A DNA stretch of 7,025 nucleotides from JAIVJM01 sp035761505 (GCA_035761505.1 DASTQX010000578.1:1-7025), one strand, 5' to 3'. Counted from the stretch's first letter, positions 1 to 6,863 are shown. Made by a program: numbers and translations. The notes: a model not told the origin generated them from the sequence alone.

Positions 1-82
1 GAACCTGATCGAGATTTACCTGATGCGCCGCCGCCACGCCGCCGCCGCCGCGACTCCCCCGGCCTCGGCGCACGCTGCTTGA
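1..82 (+). CDS. C-terminal fragment of an unidentified upstream protein
   Basis: An open frame enters from the left edge (first full codon at base 2) and ends at TGA 80-82. It gives 26 residues that begin NLIEIYLMRRR and finish with an Ala/Pro-rich tail (HAAAAATPPASAHAA). The hydrophobic stretch followed by three arginines would suit the end of a membrane segment with a cytoplasmic tail, but too little is present to name a family. The gap to the next gene is only 42 nt and holds no obvious terminator, so this gene may lead the same transcript as the VCBS/ASPIC genes. The main doubt is whether this frame is truly coding, because any GC-rich frame can stay open over 80 nt. Confidence 0.45.
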   Translation, partial: NLIEIYLMRRRHAAAAATPPASAHAA

Positions 83-106
83 AGAAACCGAAGGCCGTCA
101 CGTTTC

Positions 107-113
107 AAGGTGG
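107..113 (+). promoter_or_regulatory. Shine-Dalgarno-like site for the lipoprotein gene
   Basis: AAGGTGG at 107-113 lies 11 nt before ATG 125, and no comparable site precedes the alternative GTG at 110. This supports ATG 125 as the start, which also puts the signal peptide directly at the N-terminus. Confidence 0.45.
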
Positions 114-124
114 AACAACTGCCA

Positions 125-1951
125 ATGCGTAAGCCCCTGACCGTTCTCTCTTTCCTTCTGCTTTCGACTCTCCTCTCAGGTTGCAAGGAAGACCCGACGA
201 CGAAGGCGACTCTGCCGCCGCAGGAGCAAGCCGTCACGGCGTCGGCCTCGCCCGGCCTGACGCCGACGCCGACGCCTTCGAGCGCGCCGAGACCTTCCGG
301 CCCCGTCGAGTTCGCGGACGTGACCGAGGCGGCGGGCCTCCGCTTTCGCCACACGAGCGGCGCGGCGGGCAAGAAGTACCTGCCGGAGACGATGGGCGCG
401 GGCGCGGCCTTCCTCGACTACGACAGCGACGGCTGGCAGGACATCTTCCTCGTCAACTCGACGAGCTGGCCGGAGTCGAAAGGCGCGCGCGGCTTCTCGG
501 CGCTCTACCGCAACAATCAGGATGGCACGTTCCGCGACGTGACGCGCGAGGCGGGGCTCGCCGTCGAACTTTACGGCATCGGCTGCGCCGTCGCCGACTA
601 CGACAACGACGGCCTCGCAGACATCTTCGTCACGGCGGTCGGCCCCGACAAGCTCTTCCGCAACGTCGGGGGCGGGAAGTTTCAGGACGTGACGCCGCGC
701 GCCGGAGTCGGCGACCCCGGCTTCGGGACGAGCGCCGCGTGGCTCGACTACGACCGCGACGGGCGGCTCGACCTCTTCGTCGCCAACTACGTCGAGTGGT
801 CGCCCGCCACCGATGTTCATTGCACGCTCGACGGCACGAACAAGTCTTACTGCACGCCGCAGAAGTACAAGGGCCAGAGCCCGACGCTCTATCGGAACAA
901 AGGCGACGGCACGTTCGAGAACGCGACGCAGCGCGCCGGACTCTTTGACCCCGCGAACAAGGCGCTCGGCGTCGCGCTCATAGATTTCAACGACGACGGA
1001 CACCTCGACCTCTTCGTCGCCAACGACACGGAGCCGAACCGGCTTTATAAGAACAACGGCAACGGGACTTTCACCGACGAGGCTTTGACGGCGGGCGTCG
1101 CCTTCGGCGAGACGGGCGCGGCGCGCGCCGGGATGGGCGTGGACGCCGCCGACTACGACCATTCGGGCCGCCAGAGTCTCATCATCGGCAACTTCACCTC
1201 CGAGCGGATGGCGCTCTACCGCAACGAAGGTGGCGGCCTTTTCACCGACGAGGCGCAGGCTTCGGGCATCGGGAAGATGTCGGAACAATCTCTGACCTTC
1301 GCCACCTTCTTCTTCGACTACGACTTGGACGGCCTCCTCGACATCTTCGCCGTCAACGGCCACGTCTCCGACGATATTCAGAAGGTGCAGCCGCGCGTCC
1401 GCTACGCGCAGCCGCCGCACCTGTTCCGCAATTTGGGGCGGCGCAAGTTTGAAGAGGTGACGGGCAGGGCCGGTCGCGCGCTCGGTCGCCCGCTCGTCGG
1501 TCGCGGCGCGGCCTACGGCGACATAGACAACGACGGCGACCTGGACTTGCTCGTCACCTCGAACAACGGCCCGGCCCGTCTCTATCGCAACGACAACGCG
1601 AACCAGAACGACCTCTTGCGCGTGCGGCTCGTCGGCAGCCGCTCGAACCGCGACGCCGTGGGCGCGCGCGTCTCGGTCAACGGCGCGGCGAACCCTCGGA
1701 ACATGGTGCGGACGGGTTCGAGCTACGCTTCGCAGAGCGAGTTGCCTTTGACTCTCGGTCTGGGAAAACCCGAAGGCGCGGAGAAGATGGTCGCGCTCGA
1801 CATCCTCTGGCCGAGCGGCGAGCGGATGACGCTCCAACAGGTCAAGGCCAACCAGTCGCTCGTCATTCAAGAGGGGCAGGGGATTACCAAAGCCGAGCCC
1901 ATCGTCTTCGCCCGCGCCGCGCCGACTCCCACGCCGACGCCGCAGCCGTAA
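125..1951 (+). CDS. CRTAC1-type lipoprotein: seven VCBS/FG-GAP repeats plus UnbV_ASPIC domain
   Basis: This is a predicted exported lipoprotein of 608 residues; no enzymatic role is known to me for the family. The start chosen is ATG 125. It gives MRKPLTVLSFLLLSTLLSGC, a lipoprotein signal peptide with lipobox LSGC and lipidated Cys20. GTG 110 would add five residues and lacks a ribosome site. A Pro/Thr/Ser linker (TPTPTPSSAPRP) follows. Seven calcium-loop repeats of the form DxDxDGxxDhh start near residues 98 (DYDSDGWQDIF), 158, 208, 287, 343, 398 and 466, which suits a beta-propeller of the VCBS/FG-GAP type. The fifth (DYDHSGRQSLI) is degenerate. A canonical UnbV_ASPIC domain covers about residues 496-590, with GSSYASQSELPLTLGLG and DILWPSGE. 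The C-terminus is another PTPTPTPQP tail. The following gene, 60 nt away, has the same core architecture and is probably co-transcribed. Confidence 0.93.
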   Translation: MRKPLTVLSFLLLSTLLSGCKEDPTTKATLPPQEQAVTASASPGLTPTPTPSSAPRPSGPVEFADVTEAAGLRFRHTSGAAGKKYLPETMGAGAAFLDYDSDGWQDIFLVNSTSWPESKGARGFSALYRNNQDGTFRDVTREAGLAVELYGIGCAVADYDNDGLADIFVTAVGPDKLFRNVGGGKFQDVTPRAGVGDPGFGTSAAWLDYDRDGRLDLFVANYVEWSPATDVHCTLDGTNKSYCTPQKYKGQSPTLYRNKGDGTFENATQRAGLFDPANKALGVALIDFNDDGHLDLFVANDTEPNRLYKNNGNGTFTDEALTAGVAFGETGAARAGMGVDAADYDHSGRQSLIIGNFTSERMALYRNEGGGLFTDEAQASGIGKMSEQSLTFATFFFDYDLDGLLDIFAVNGHVSDDIQKVQPRVRYAQPPHLFRNLGRRKFEEVTGRAGRALGRPLVGRGAAYGDIDNDGDLDLLVTSNNGPARLYRNDNANQNDLLRVRLVGSRSNRDAVGARVSVNGAANPRNMVRTGSSYASQSELPLTLGLGKPEGAEKMVALDILWPSGERMTLQQVKANQSLVIQEGQGITKAEPIVFARAAPTPTPTPQP

Positions 1952-2011
1952 GCGGTGTTTCCCGCGTCGCCGTTTGCGCGCGAAGCCGCGCGTGTTATTC
2001 AATCTGTCTTT

Positions 2012-5000
2012 ATGAGTAAACGTTCACGCCGGGCCGTCGTCTTCGTGCTGTCTCTCGTCTTCGTCTCCGCCCCCTCGTGGCGGAGCGGCGGCACGGCCCC
2101 GCAGACGAACGCCGCCGCGTCGCGCGAGGAGGCGTACCGCGCGAACAACTTGGGCGTCGCGCTGCTCGAACAGTTCAAGCACGCCGAAGGTGCGGAAGCG
2201 TTCCGCCGCGCTCTGAAACTCGACCCACGGCTCGCGCTGGCGCGCATCAATCTCGCCATCGCTCTGCTGTACGTGCCCGACGCCGCGAGCGCGCGCAGAG
2301 AGGCTCTGGCCGCCGCCGCGCTCGCGCCCGAAGCGCCGCAGCCGCACTACGTCCTCGGCCTCTTGAGTAAGTCCGAGAACAAGCCCGAAGAGGCTCTCGC
2401 CGCCTTCCAACGCGTCTTAAAGATTGACCCGCGAGACGTGGGCGCGAACGTCCAAGTCGGACAAATCTACGCGCAGCAGCGCAAATACCCGGAGGCCGTC
2501 GCGGCCTTCCGCGCGGCGCTCGCCGAGGAGCCCTACAACGGGACGGCGCTCTATAACCTCGGCACGGCGCTCCTGCGCGCGGGGCAGCGCGAAGAGGGGC
2601 AGCGGCTCGTGCAGCAGTTCCAGACGCTCCGGCAGAGCGGCGCGGCCACGACCATCGGCCAGAACTATCTCGAACAGGGCCGCTACGCCGAGGCCGTCAG
2701 CTCGACGGGCGCGGAAGCAGACCTCGTCAACAAGGCGACGCCCGATGTCGTCTTCGGCGACGCGACGGAGAGCTTCCTGCCGGGCGCGAAGGTGAGCGCG
2801 CCGCGCGCCGCCGACAGCCCTTTGGAGGGCGGAGAGTCGGGCGACCTGCTCAACGGCGGCGTGACGCTCTTCGACTTCGACTCGGACGGCGACCTCGACC
2901 TCTTCGGCCCCGGCAAGCAACTGCGTCGCAACGACGGCGGCAAGTTCACAGACCTCACGGAACAGTCGGGCCTCGTCGGCAAAGACTCGCGCTTCATCGT
3001 CAACGCGGGCGTCGCGGGCGATTACGACAACGACGGCAGGCCAGACCTCTTCCTCGTCGGTTACGAAGGGCTCGCCCTCTACCGCAACGAAGGCGCGGGC
3101 CGCTTCGCCGACGTGACCGCCGCCGCGCGCGTCCCGAAGTACGCTTACAGTTCGCACTCGGCGGCCTTCGTGGACGCAGACCACGACGGCGACCTCGACA
3201 TCTTCGTCGCGGGGTACGGCGACACGTCGAAAGCGTCGCCGCCCCGGAACGTGAAGTCGAACACGTCGCAGTGGAACTCGCCGCCCGCGCCGAACCTCCT
3301 GCTCCGCAACAACGGCGACGGCACTTTCGCCGACGTGACGACGGCGGCGAAACTCGGCGGCCAACTCAACCGCGCGGGCGCGGTCGTCCCGACCGACTAC
3401 GACAACCGGCGCGACGTTGACCTGCTCGTCGTCAACGCCGACGCGCCTCCCGCCCTCTGGCGCAACCTGCGCGACGGCACGTTCCGCAACGTCGCGGCGG
3501 AAGTCGGGCTCGACCTCAAAGGCGCGTCCTGCGTCGCGGCGGGCGACGTGAACAAAGACGGCTTCACCGACTTCTACTTCTGCTCCGGCGCGACGCGCGA
3601 CTCCGGCACGTTCGCCCTGAGCGACGGCAGAGGCCGGTTCAATCTCCGTCCCGCACCGGCGGACGGCGCGGCGTCGAAGGCGCGTTCCAACTCGCAGCGC
3701 GACGCGCAACTCCTCGACTACGACAACGACGGGCTGCTCGACCTGCTCGTCGTCACGCGCTCCGAAGAGCCGAGCGGCGCGGCCTTGCGCCTGTGGCGCA
3801 ACACGGGCGACGGCTGGGCGGACGTGAGCGACAAGGCAACGCGCGAATTGTCGGCGCGCTTTTCCGCCGCCGCCTCTTCGCCCGCTTATCTCGCCACGGG
3901 CGATCTGGACGGCGACGGCGACACAGACCTCGTGCTCGCGGACTTCCTTTCGGCGCGCGACGCCGGGGCCGTGACTATCGCGCGCAACGAGGGCGGCAAC
4001 CGCAACGCCTCGGTGCGCGTGCGGCTCGCGGGCAAGGTGAGCAACCGTGGCGGCGTCGGCGCGAAGGTCGAAATCCGCGCGGGGAGCCTGGGGCATCGCG
4101 CCGAGACTTACGCGGCCACGCCCGCGCCCGCGCCCGCCGACTTGGTTTTCGGCATCGGCCAGCGCGCGGGCGCGGACGCCGTGCGCGTGCTGTGGCCCGC
4201 AGGCATCGTGCAGACCGAAACGGAAGTCGGCGCGAAGAGTGCGAAGAGCCCGACGGGGCCGTCGGCTCTCGCCGTCACGACGACGGTGACGGAGTTAGAC
4301 CGCAAGCCGTCTTCGTGCCCGTACCTCTACACGTGGAACGGCGAGCGCTTCGAGTTCGTGACGGACTTCATGGGCGGCGGCGAACTCGGCTACTGGGCCG
4401 CGCCCGGCGTGCGCTCCGTACCCGACCCCGAAGAGTTCGTCCGCATCCGAGGCGACCAGCTCAAGGAGCGCGAAGGGCGCTTCGAGTTGCGCGTCACGAA
4501 CGAGTTGGAGGAGGCGCTCTTCATAGACGCTCTGAAGCTCATCGCCGTCTCGCACCCGCAGGGCGTCGAAGTCTATCCGAACGAAGGGCTCGGCAACCCG
4601 ACCTCCGGCACGTTCAAGCTCTACGCCACGCGCGACGCGCGACCGCCCGCCGCCGCGCGCGACGAGCACGGACATGACGTGCTGCCGAAAATCTCGTTGC
4701 TGGACAGGCAATACCCTGACGACTTCAAGCTCTCGAAGATACGCGGCTACGCCGAAGAGCACGCGCTCGTGCTCGACCTCGGAGGGGAAGGAAAGGGGAA
4801 GAAGGGAAATGGGGGAAAGGGTCAAGGAGAGACGGCGAACCGAACGAGTAGGAATCGCCTTTCACCTTTACCCTCTTCTTCTCCGCGCACACTTTTGCTG
4901 ATGACGGGGTGGACGGACTACGCCTTCTCAAGCGACAACGTTGCCGCGTCGCAGCGCGGGCTGTCTCTGAAGCCGCCCGCGCTTCAGGTGAGGGACGAGC

Positions 5001-5707
5001 GGGGCGAGTGGCGGACGGTCATCGAAGACATCGGCGTTCCGGTCGGTCGCCCGCAGACGGTCGTCGTTGACCTGACGGGCAAGTTCCTCTCCGCGAGCCG
5101 AGAGGTGCGCGTCCTGACGAACATGCGCATCTACTGGGATCAAGTCCTCGTGGAGACTTCGGGCGGCGACTCGCCCTTCATCTCGAAGAGCCTGCGACCG
5201 GCGGTCGCGGACTTGAGCTGGCGTGGCTTCTCGGCGGAGACGACGCCGGACGGGCGCGAGCCTTACGGCTACGACTACGAGCGCGTCTCAAGCACGTCGC
5301 CGTGGAAGACGCCGCCGGGACGCTACACGCGCTTCGGCGACGTGCGCGAACTGCTCAGGCAGGTGGACGACATCTTCGTCGTCTCGCGCCCCGGCGACGA
5401 ACTCTCGCTCTCGTTCGACGCGTCGAAGCTCCCGCCGCTCCCGGCGGGATGGACGCGCACCTTCCTGCTCTACGCCGACGGCTTCAGCAAGGAGATGGAC
5501 ATCAACTCCGCGAGCCCCGACCAACTCGCGCCGCTCCCCTTCCACGGGATGAAGAGCTACCCCTACGCCGCGCCCGAAAGTTACCCGTGGACGCCCGCGC
5601 GCCGCGCCTACGCCGAGCGCTACAACACGCGCCTCGTCGCCTCCCCCTTGAACGCATTGAGGGTCAAAGGGGAAACGACGGGTCAAGGTGAAAAAGGCAT
5701 CGAGTAA
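2012..5707 (+). CDS. Secreted TPR - VCBS repeat - UnbV_ASPIC protein with long C-terminal module
   Basis: This is a predicted exported scaffold protein of 1231 residues. ATG 2012 is preferred over in-frame GTG 1955 because it puts a Sec signal peptide at the N-terminus (MSKRSRR, then a hydrophobic run to about residue 20). Neither start has a clear Shine-Dalgarno. Residues about 40-230 are TPR helices (for example NNLGVALLEQFKHAEGAEAF). VCBS-type calcium loops start near residues 288 (DFDSDGDLDLF), 337, 388, 462, 512, 569 and 631; the fourth, DYDNRRDVDLL, has lost its glycine. An UnbV_ASPIC-like segment (about 664-745) keeps VGAKVEIRAG and VRVLWPAG but lacks the usual GSSYxSQS motif. From Cys769 (CPYLYTWNGERFEFVTDF) runs a module of about 450 residues rich in aromatic and beta-type segments, which I cannot assign to a named domain. 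Residues about 924-958 are a low-complexity insert encoded by repeat DNA, and the last residues also come from a related repeat. Confidence 0.92.
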   Translation: MSKRSRRAVVFVLSLVFVSAPSWRSGGTAPQTNAAASREEAYRANNLGVALLEQFKHAEGAEAFRRALKLDPRLALARINLAIALLYVPDAASARREALAAAALAPEAPQPHYVLGLLSKSENKPEEALAAFQRVLKIDPRDVGANVQVGQIYAQQRKYPEAVAAFRAALAEEPYNGTALYNLGTALLRAGQREEGQRLVQQFQTLRQSGAATTIGQNYLEQGRYAEAVSSTGAEADLVNKATPDVVFGDATESFLPGAKVSAPRAADSPLEGGESGDLLNGGVTLFDFDSDGDLDLFGPGKQLRRNDGGKFTDLTEQSGLVGKDSRFIVNAGVAGDYDNDGRPDLFLVGYEGLALYRNEGAGRFADVTAAARVPKYAYSSHSAAFVDADHDGDLDIFVAGYGDTSKASPPRNVKSNTSQWNSPPAPNLLLRNNGDGTFADVTTAAKLGGQLNRAGAVVPTDYDNRRDVDLLVVNADAPPALWRNLRDGTFRNVAAEVGLDLKGASCVAAGDVNKDGFTDFYFCSGATRDSGTFALSDGRGRFNLRPAPADGAASKARSNSQRDAQLLDYDNDGLLDLLVVTRSEEPSGAALRLWRNTGDGWADVSDKATRELSARFSAAASSPAYLATGDLDGDGDTDLVLADFLSARDAGAVTIARNEGGNRNASVRVRLAGKVSNRGGVGAKVEIRAGSLGHRAETYAATPAPAPADLVFGIGQRAGADAVRVLWPAGIVQTETEVGAKSAKSPTGPSALAVTTTVTELDRKPSSCPYLYTWNGERFEFVTDFMGGGELGYWAAPGVRSVPDPEEFVRIRGDQLKEREGRFELRVTNELEEALFIDALKLIAVSHPQGVEVYPNEGLGNPTSGTFKLYATRDARPPAAARDEHGHDVLPKISLLDRQYPDDFKLSKIRGYAEEHALVLDLGGEGKGKKGNGGKGQGETANRTSRNRLSPLPSSSPRTLLLMTGWTDYAFSSDNVAASQRGLSLKPPALQVRDERGEWRTVIEDIGVPVGRPQTVVVDLTGKFLSASREVRVLTNMRIYWDQVLVETSGGDSPFISKSLRPAVADLSWRGFSAETTPDGREPYGYDYERVSSTSPWKTPPGRYTRFGDVRELLRQVDDIFVVSRPGDELSLSFDASKLPPLPAGWTRTFLLYADGFSKEMDINSASPDQLAPLPFHGMKSYPYAAPESYPWTPARRAYAERYNTRLVASPLNALRVKGETTGQGEKGIE
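4781..4888. repeat. Imperfect palindromic purine/pyrimidine repeat inserted in frame in the TPR-VCBS-ASPIC gene
   Basis: A purine-only-like stretch (4781-4831, almost entirely G and A) is followed after about 26 nt by a pyrimidine-rich stretch (4858-4885). The reverse complement of the right part (GGAGAAGAAGAGGGTAAAGG...) roughly matches the left part (GGGGAAGAAGGGAAATGG...), so the segment can fold as an imperfect hairpin. It stays in frame and adds about 35 residues (Gly/Lys-rich, then Ser/Pro-rich) between LVLDLG and TLLLMTGWTDY. Its composition differs sharply from the GAC/GCG/CTC-rich coding sequence around it. It shares the unit GGGTCAAGG-GA with the repeat at the end of the same gene. 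Confidence 0.6.
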
Positions 5708-5758
5708 CTTCGCTTGCATCTAAACCCTTTCCCCTTTGACCCCTTTTCCGTTTTACCC
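5661..5758. repeat. Inverted repeat element straddling the stop codon, related to the internal repeat
   Basis: GGGTCAAAGGGGAAA at 5661-5675 is the exact reverse complement of TTTCCCCTTTGACCC at 5728-5742, giving a perfect 15-bp inverted repeat with a 52-nt loop. A second unit follows the left arm (GGGTCAAGGTGAAAAAGG, 5680-5697). An inverted relative of it follows the right arm (CCTTTTCCGTTTTACCC, 5742-5758). The left arm and second unit encode the last residues of the large exported protein (VKGETTGQGEKGIE), with the stop at 5705-5707 in the loop. The right arm fills most of the gap before the hydrolase gene. The hairpin could act on RNA as a stabiliser or weak terminator, but the downstream T-rich tract is interrupted. 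Confidence 0.7.
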
Positions 5759-5759
5759 T

Positions 5760-5765
5760 GAGAGG
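5760..5765 (+). promoter_or_regulatory. Shine-Dalgarno site of the C-N hydrolase gene
   Basis: GAGAGG at 5760-5765 ends 5 nt before ATG 5771. It is the clearest ribosome site in the window and begins directly after the outer edge of the inverted repeat element. It fixes the hydrolase start and suggests translation independent of the gene upstream. Confidence 0.65.
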
Positions 5766-5770
5766 TCTTT

Positions 5771-6802
5771 ATGGAGCACATACGTTACTCGGTGGCCGCG
5801 TGCCAGACGGACATGCCGAACCCGGTCGAGCGGCGGGAGATGCGGCGGAACACGGAGCGGATGCTGTCAATGATTGACTCGGCGGTGGCGGGCGCGGCCC
5901 CCTTCCTGCCTGTGCGGCTCGTCGTCTTTCCCGAATTCGCGCACGCCGCGCCCGTCTTCCAGACCGCCGGGGAGTTGCTCTCGAAACTCGCCGTCAACAT
6001 CCCGAACGAGCACACCGAGTTGCTGGAACAAAAGGCGCGCGAGCACGACATCTACATCCAGACGGGGACGATGCTCGAAGCCGACCCGAAGTGGCCGGGC
6101 CGCGTCTTCAACACGACCTGCCTCATCGGGCCGGAAGGCGTGCTCTACAAGTACCGCAAGGTGAACACGTGGATTCCTTACGAAGTCCACACGAGCCCGC
6201 ACGACCTCGAAGGCTACGACGAACCGCTCTTCCCGGTCGCCGACACTCCCATCGGTCGCATCGGCTGCGCCATCTGCTACGACTGGCTCTTCCCCGAAGC
6301 CATCCGCCAACTCGCCGCCAACGGCGCGGAGGTCTTGGTGCGCGTCTCGGCCTACATGGAGCCGTGGGGCGCGACGCCGCCGTTGGATTGGTGGACGACC
6401 GTCAACCGCTGCCGCGCCTTGGAGAACACGGCCTACGTCGTCGCCGCCAATCAGGGCGCGAGCCTCCGTCACTACCCGCCTTACTCTTGGCCGGGCGGGA
6501 GCATGGTCGTGGACTTCGACGGGCGCGTGCTGGCCGAGGCGAGCCCCGGCCCCGGCGAGCGCATCGTCGTCGCGCCCGTAGATGTCTCCGCCCTCCGCCA
6601 CGAGCGCGCCGCGCGACGCGGCCACCACATGCTCGCGCATCTCCGCACCGAAGCCTACCCGGTCTACAACGAACACCGCTACCCGCCGAGGCTCGAAGGC
6701 GGCGGCGACGAAGGCCCGTCCTTCGAGCTTAACTGCCGACGGATTGACGAGTCGAAGCGGCGCGTCGAAATTTTTATTGACACGAAACGGGAGTGCAGGT
6801 AG
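5771..6802 (+). CDS. Carbon-nitrogen hydrolase (nitrilase superfamily), aliphatic-amidase-like
   Basis: This 343-residue protein has no signal peptide and is probably cytoplasmic. Members of the superfamily hydrolyse nitriles, amides or carbamoyl compounds through a cysteine thioester. The expected residues are present: Glu55 in VVFPEF, Lys130 in YKYRKVN, a candidate second glutamate Glu138 in IPYEVH, and nucleophile Cys169 in AICYDW. The Glu-Lys spacing (75) and Lys-Glu spacing (8) equal those of aliphatic amidases such as AmiE (Glu59, Lys134, Glu142, Cys166). The second Glu to Cys distance is longer (31 against 24). Other family signatures are NRCRALENTAYVVAANQG and GGSMVVDFDGRVLAEASPG. A tail of about 45 residues follows HRYPP. 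The start is supported by GAGAGG five bases upstream. It lies 63 nt after the large VCBS/ASPIC gene, but I see no functional link. The substrate cannot be named from sequence alone; an N-carbamoyl or beta-ureidopropionase-like activity remains possible. Confidence 0.93.
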   Translation: MEHIRYSVAACQTDMPNPVERREMRRNTERMLSMIDSAVAGAAPFLPVRLVVFPEFAHAAPVFQTAGELLSKLAVNIPNEHTELLEQKAREHDIYIQTGTMLEADPKWPGRVFNTTCLIGPEGVLYKYRKVNTWIPYEVHTSPHDLEGYDEPLFPVADTPIGRIGCAICYDWLFPEAIRQLAANGAEVLVRVSAYMEPWGATPPLDWWTTVNRCRALENTAYVVAANQGASLRHYPPYSWPGGSMVVDFDGRVLAEASPGPGERIVVAPVDVSALRHERAARRGHHMLAHLRTEAYPVYNEHRYPPRLEGGGDEGPSFELNCRRIDESKRRVEIFIDTKRECR

Positions 6803-6846
6803 GCTGAGCGGGCTTTTTTCACCTCGTATCAATTTCATCGTTGCCG

Positions 6847-6863
6847 ACGAGTGCCCCACTCGT
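6847..6863 (+). terminator. Possible transcription terminator hairpin after the hydrolase gene
   Basis: ACGAGTG (6847-6853) and CACTCGT (6857-6863) form a perfect 7-bp stem with a CCC loop, followed by TTCTCTC. It starts 44 nt after the hydrolase stop. The stem is compact, but the trailing T-tract is broken, so this is a weak intrinsic terminator at best. A separate uninterrupted run of six T lies at 6814-6819, without a convincing stem before it. Confidence 0.35.

Noticed and set aside
176..2002. Long antisense open frame (about 608 codons) opposite the lipoprotein gene
   Set aside because: Its translation is Arg/Val/Ala-rich without domain motifs, and it mirrors the third-position GC bias of the + strand gene, whose signal peptide, repeats and ASPIC domain are unmistakable.
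596..3750. DNA direct repeats such as GACTACGACAACGACGG
   Set aside because: They are explained by the recurring DYDNDG calcium loops under strong codon bias and are not a mobile or CRISPR repeat.
2417..4096. Antisense open frame of about 559 codons opposite the TPR-VCBS-ASPIC gene
   Set aside because: It is a GC-bias shadow: composition is arginine/valine/alanine-rich and no recognisable fold or ribosome site is visible.
4781..4888. Frameshift or assembly error in the large gene
   Set aside because: The frame stays open through the segment and resumes with conserved-looking sequence (TLLLMTGWTDY). A related repeat nearby explains the odd composition better.
5736..5765. TTGACC at 5736-5741 as a -35 box for the hydrolase
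   Set aside because: No plausible -10 hexamer lies 16-18 nt downstream, and the TTGACC is part of the inverted repeat arm.
5867..6859. Antisense open frame of about 330 codons opposite the hydrolase gene
   Set aside because: The + strand frame has an intact catalytic set and a good Shine-Dalgarno, while the antisense product shows no motif.
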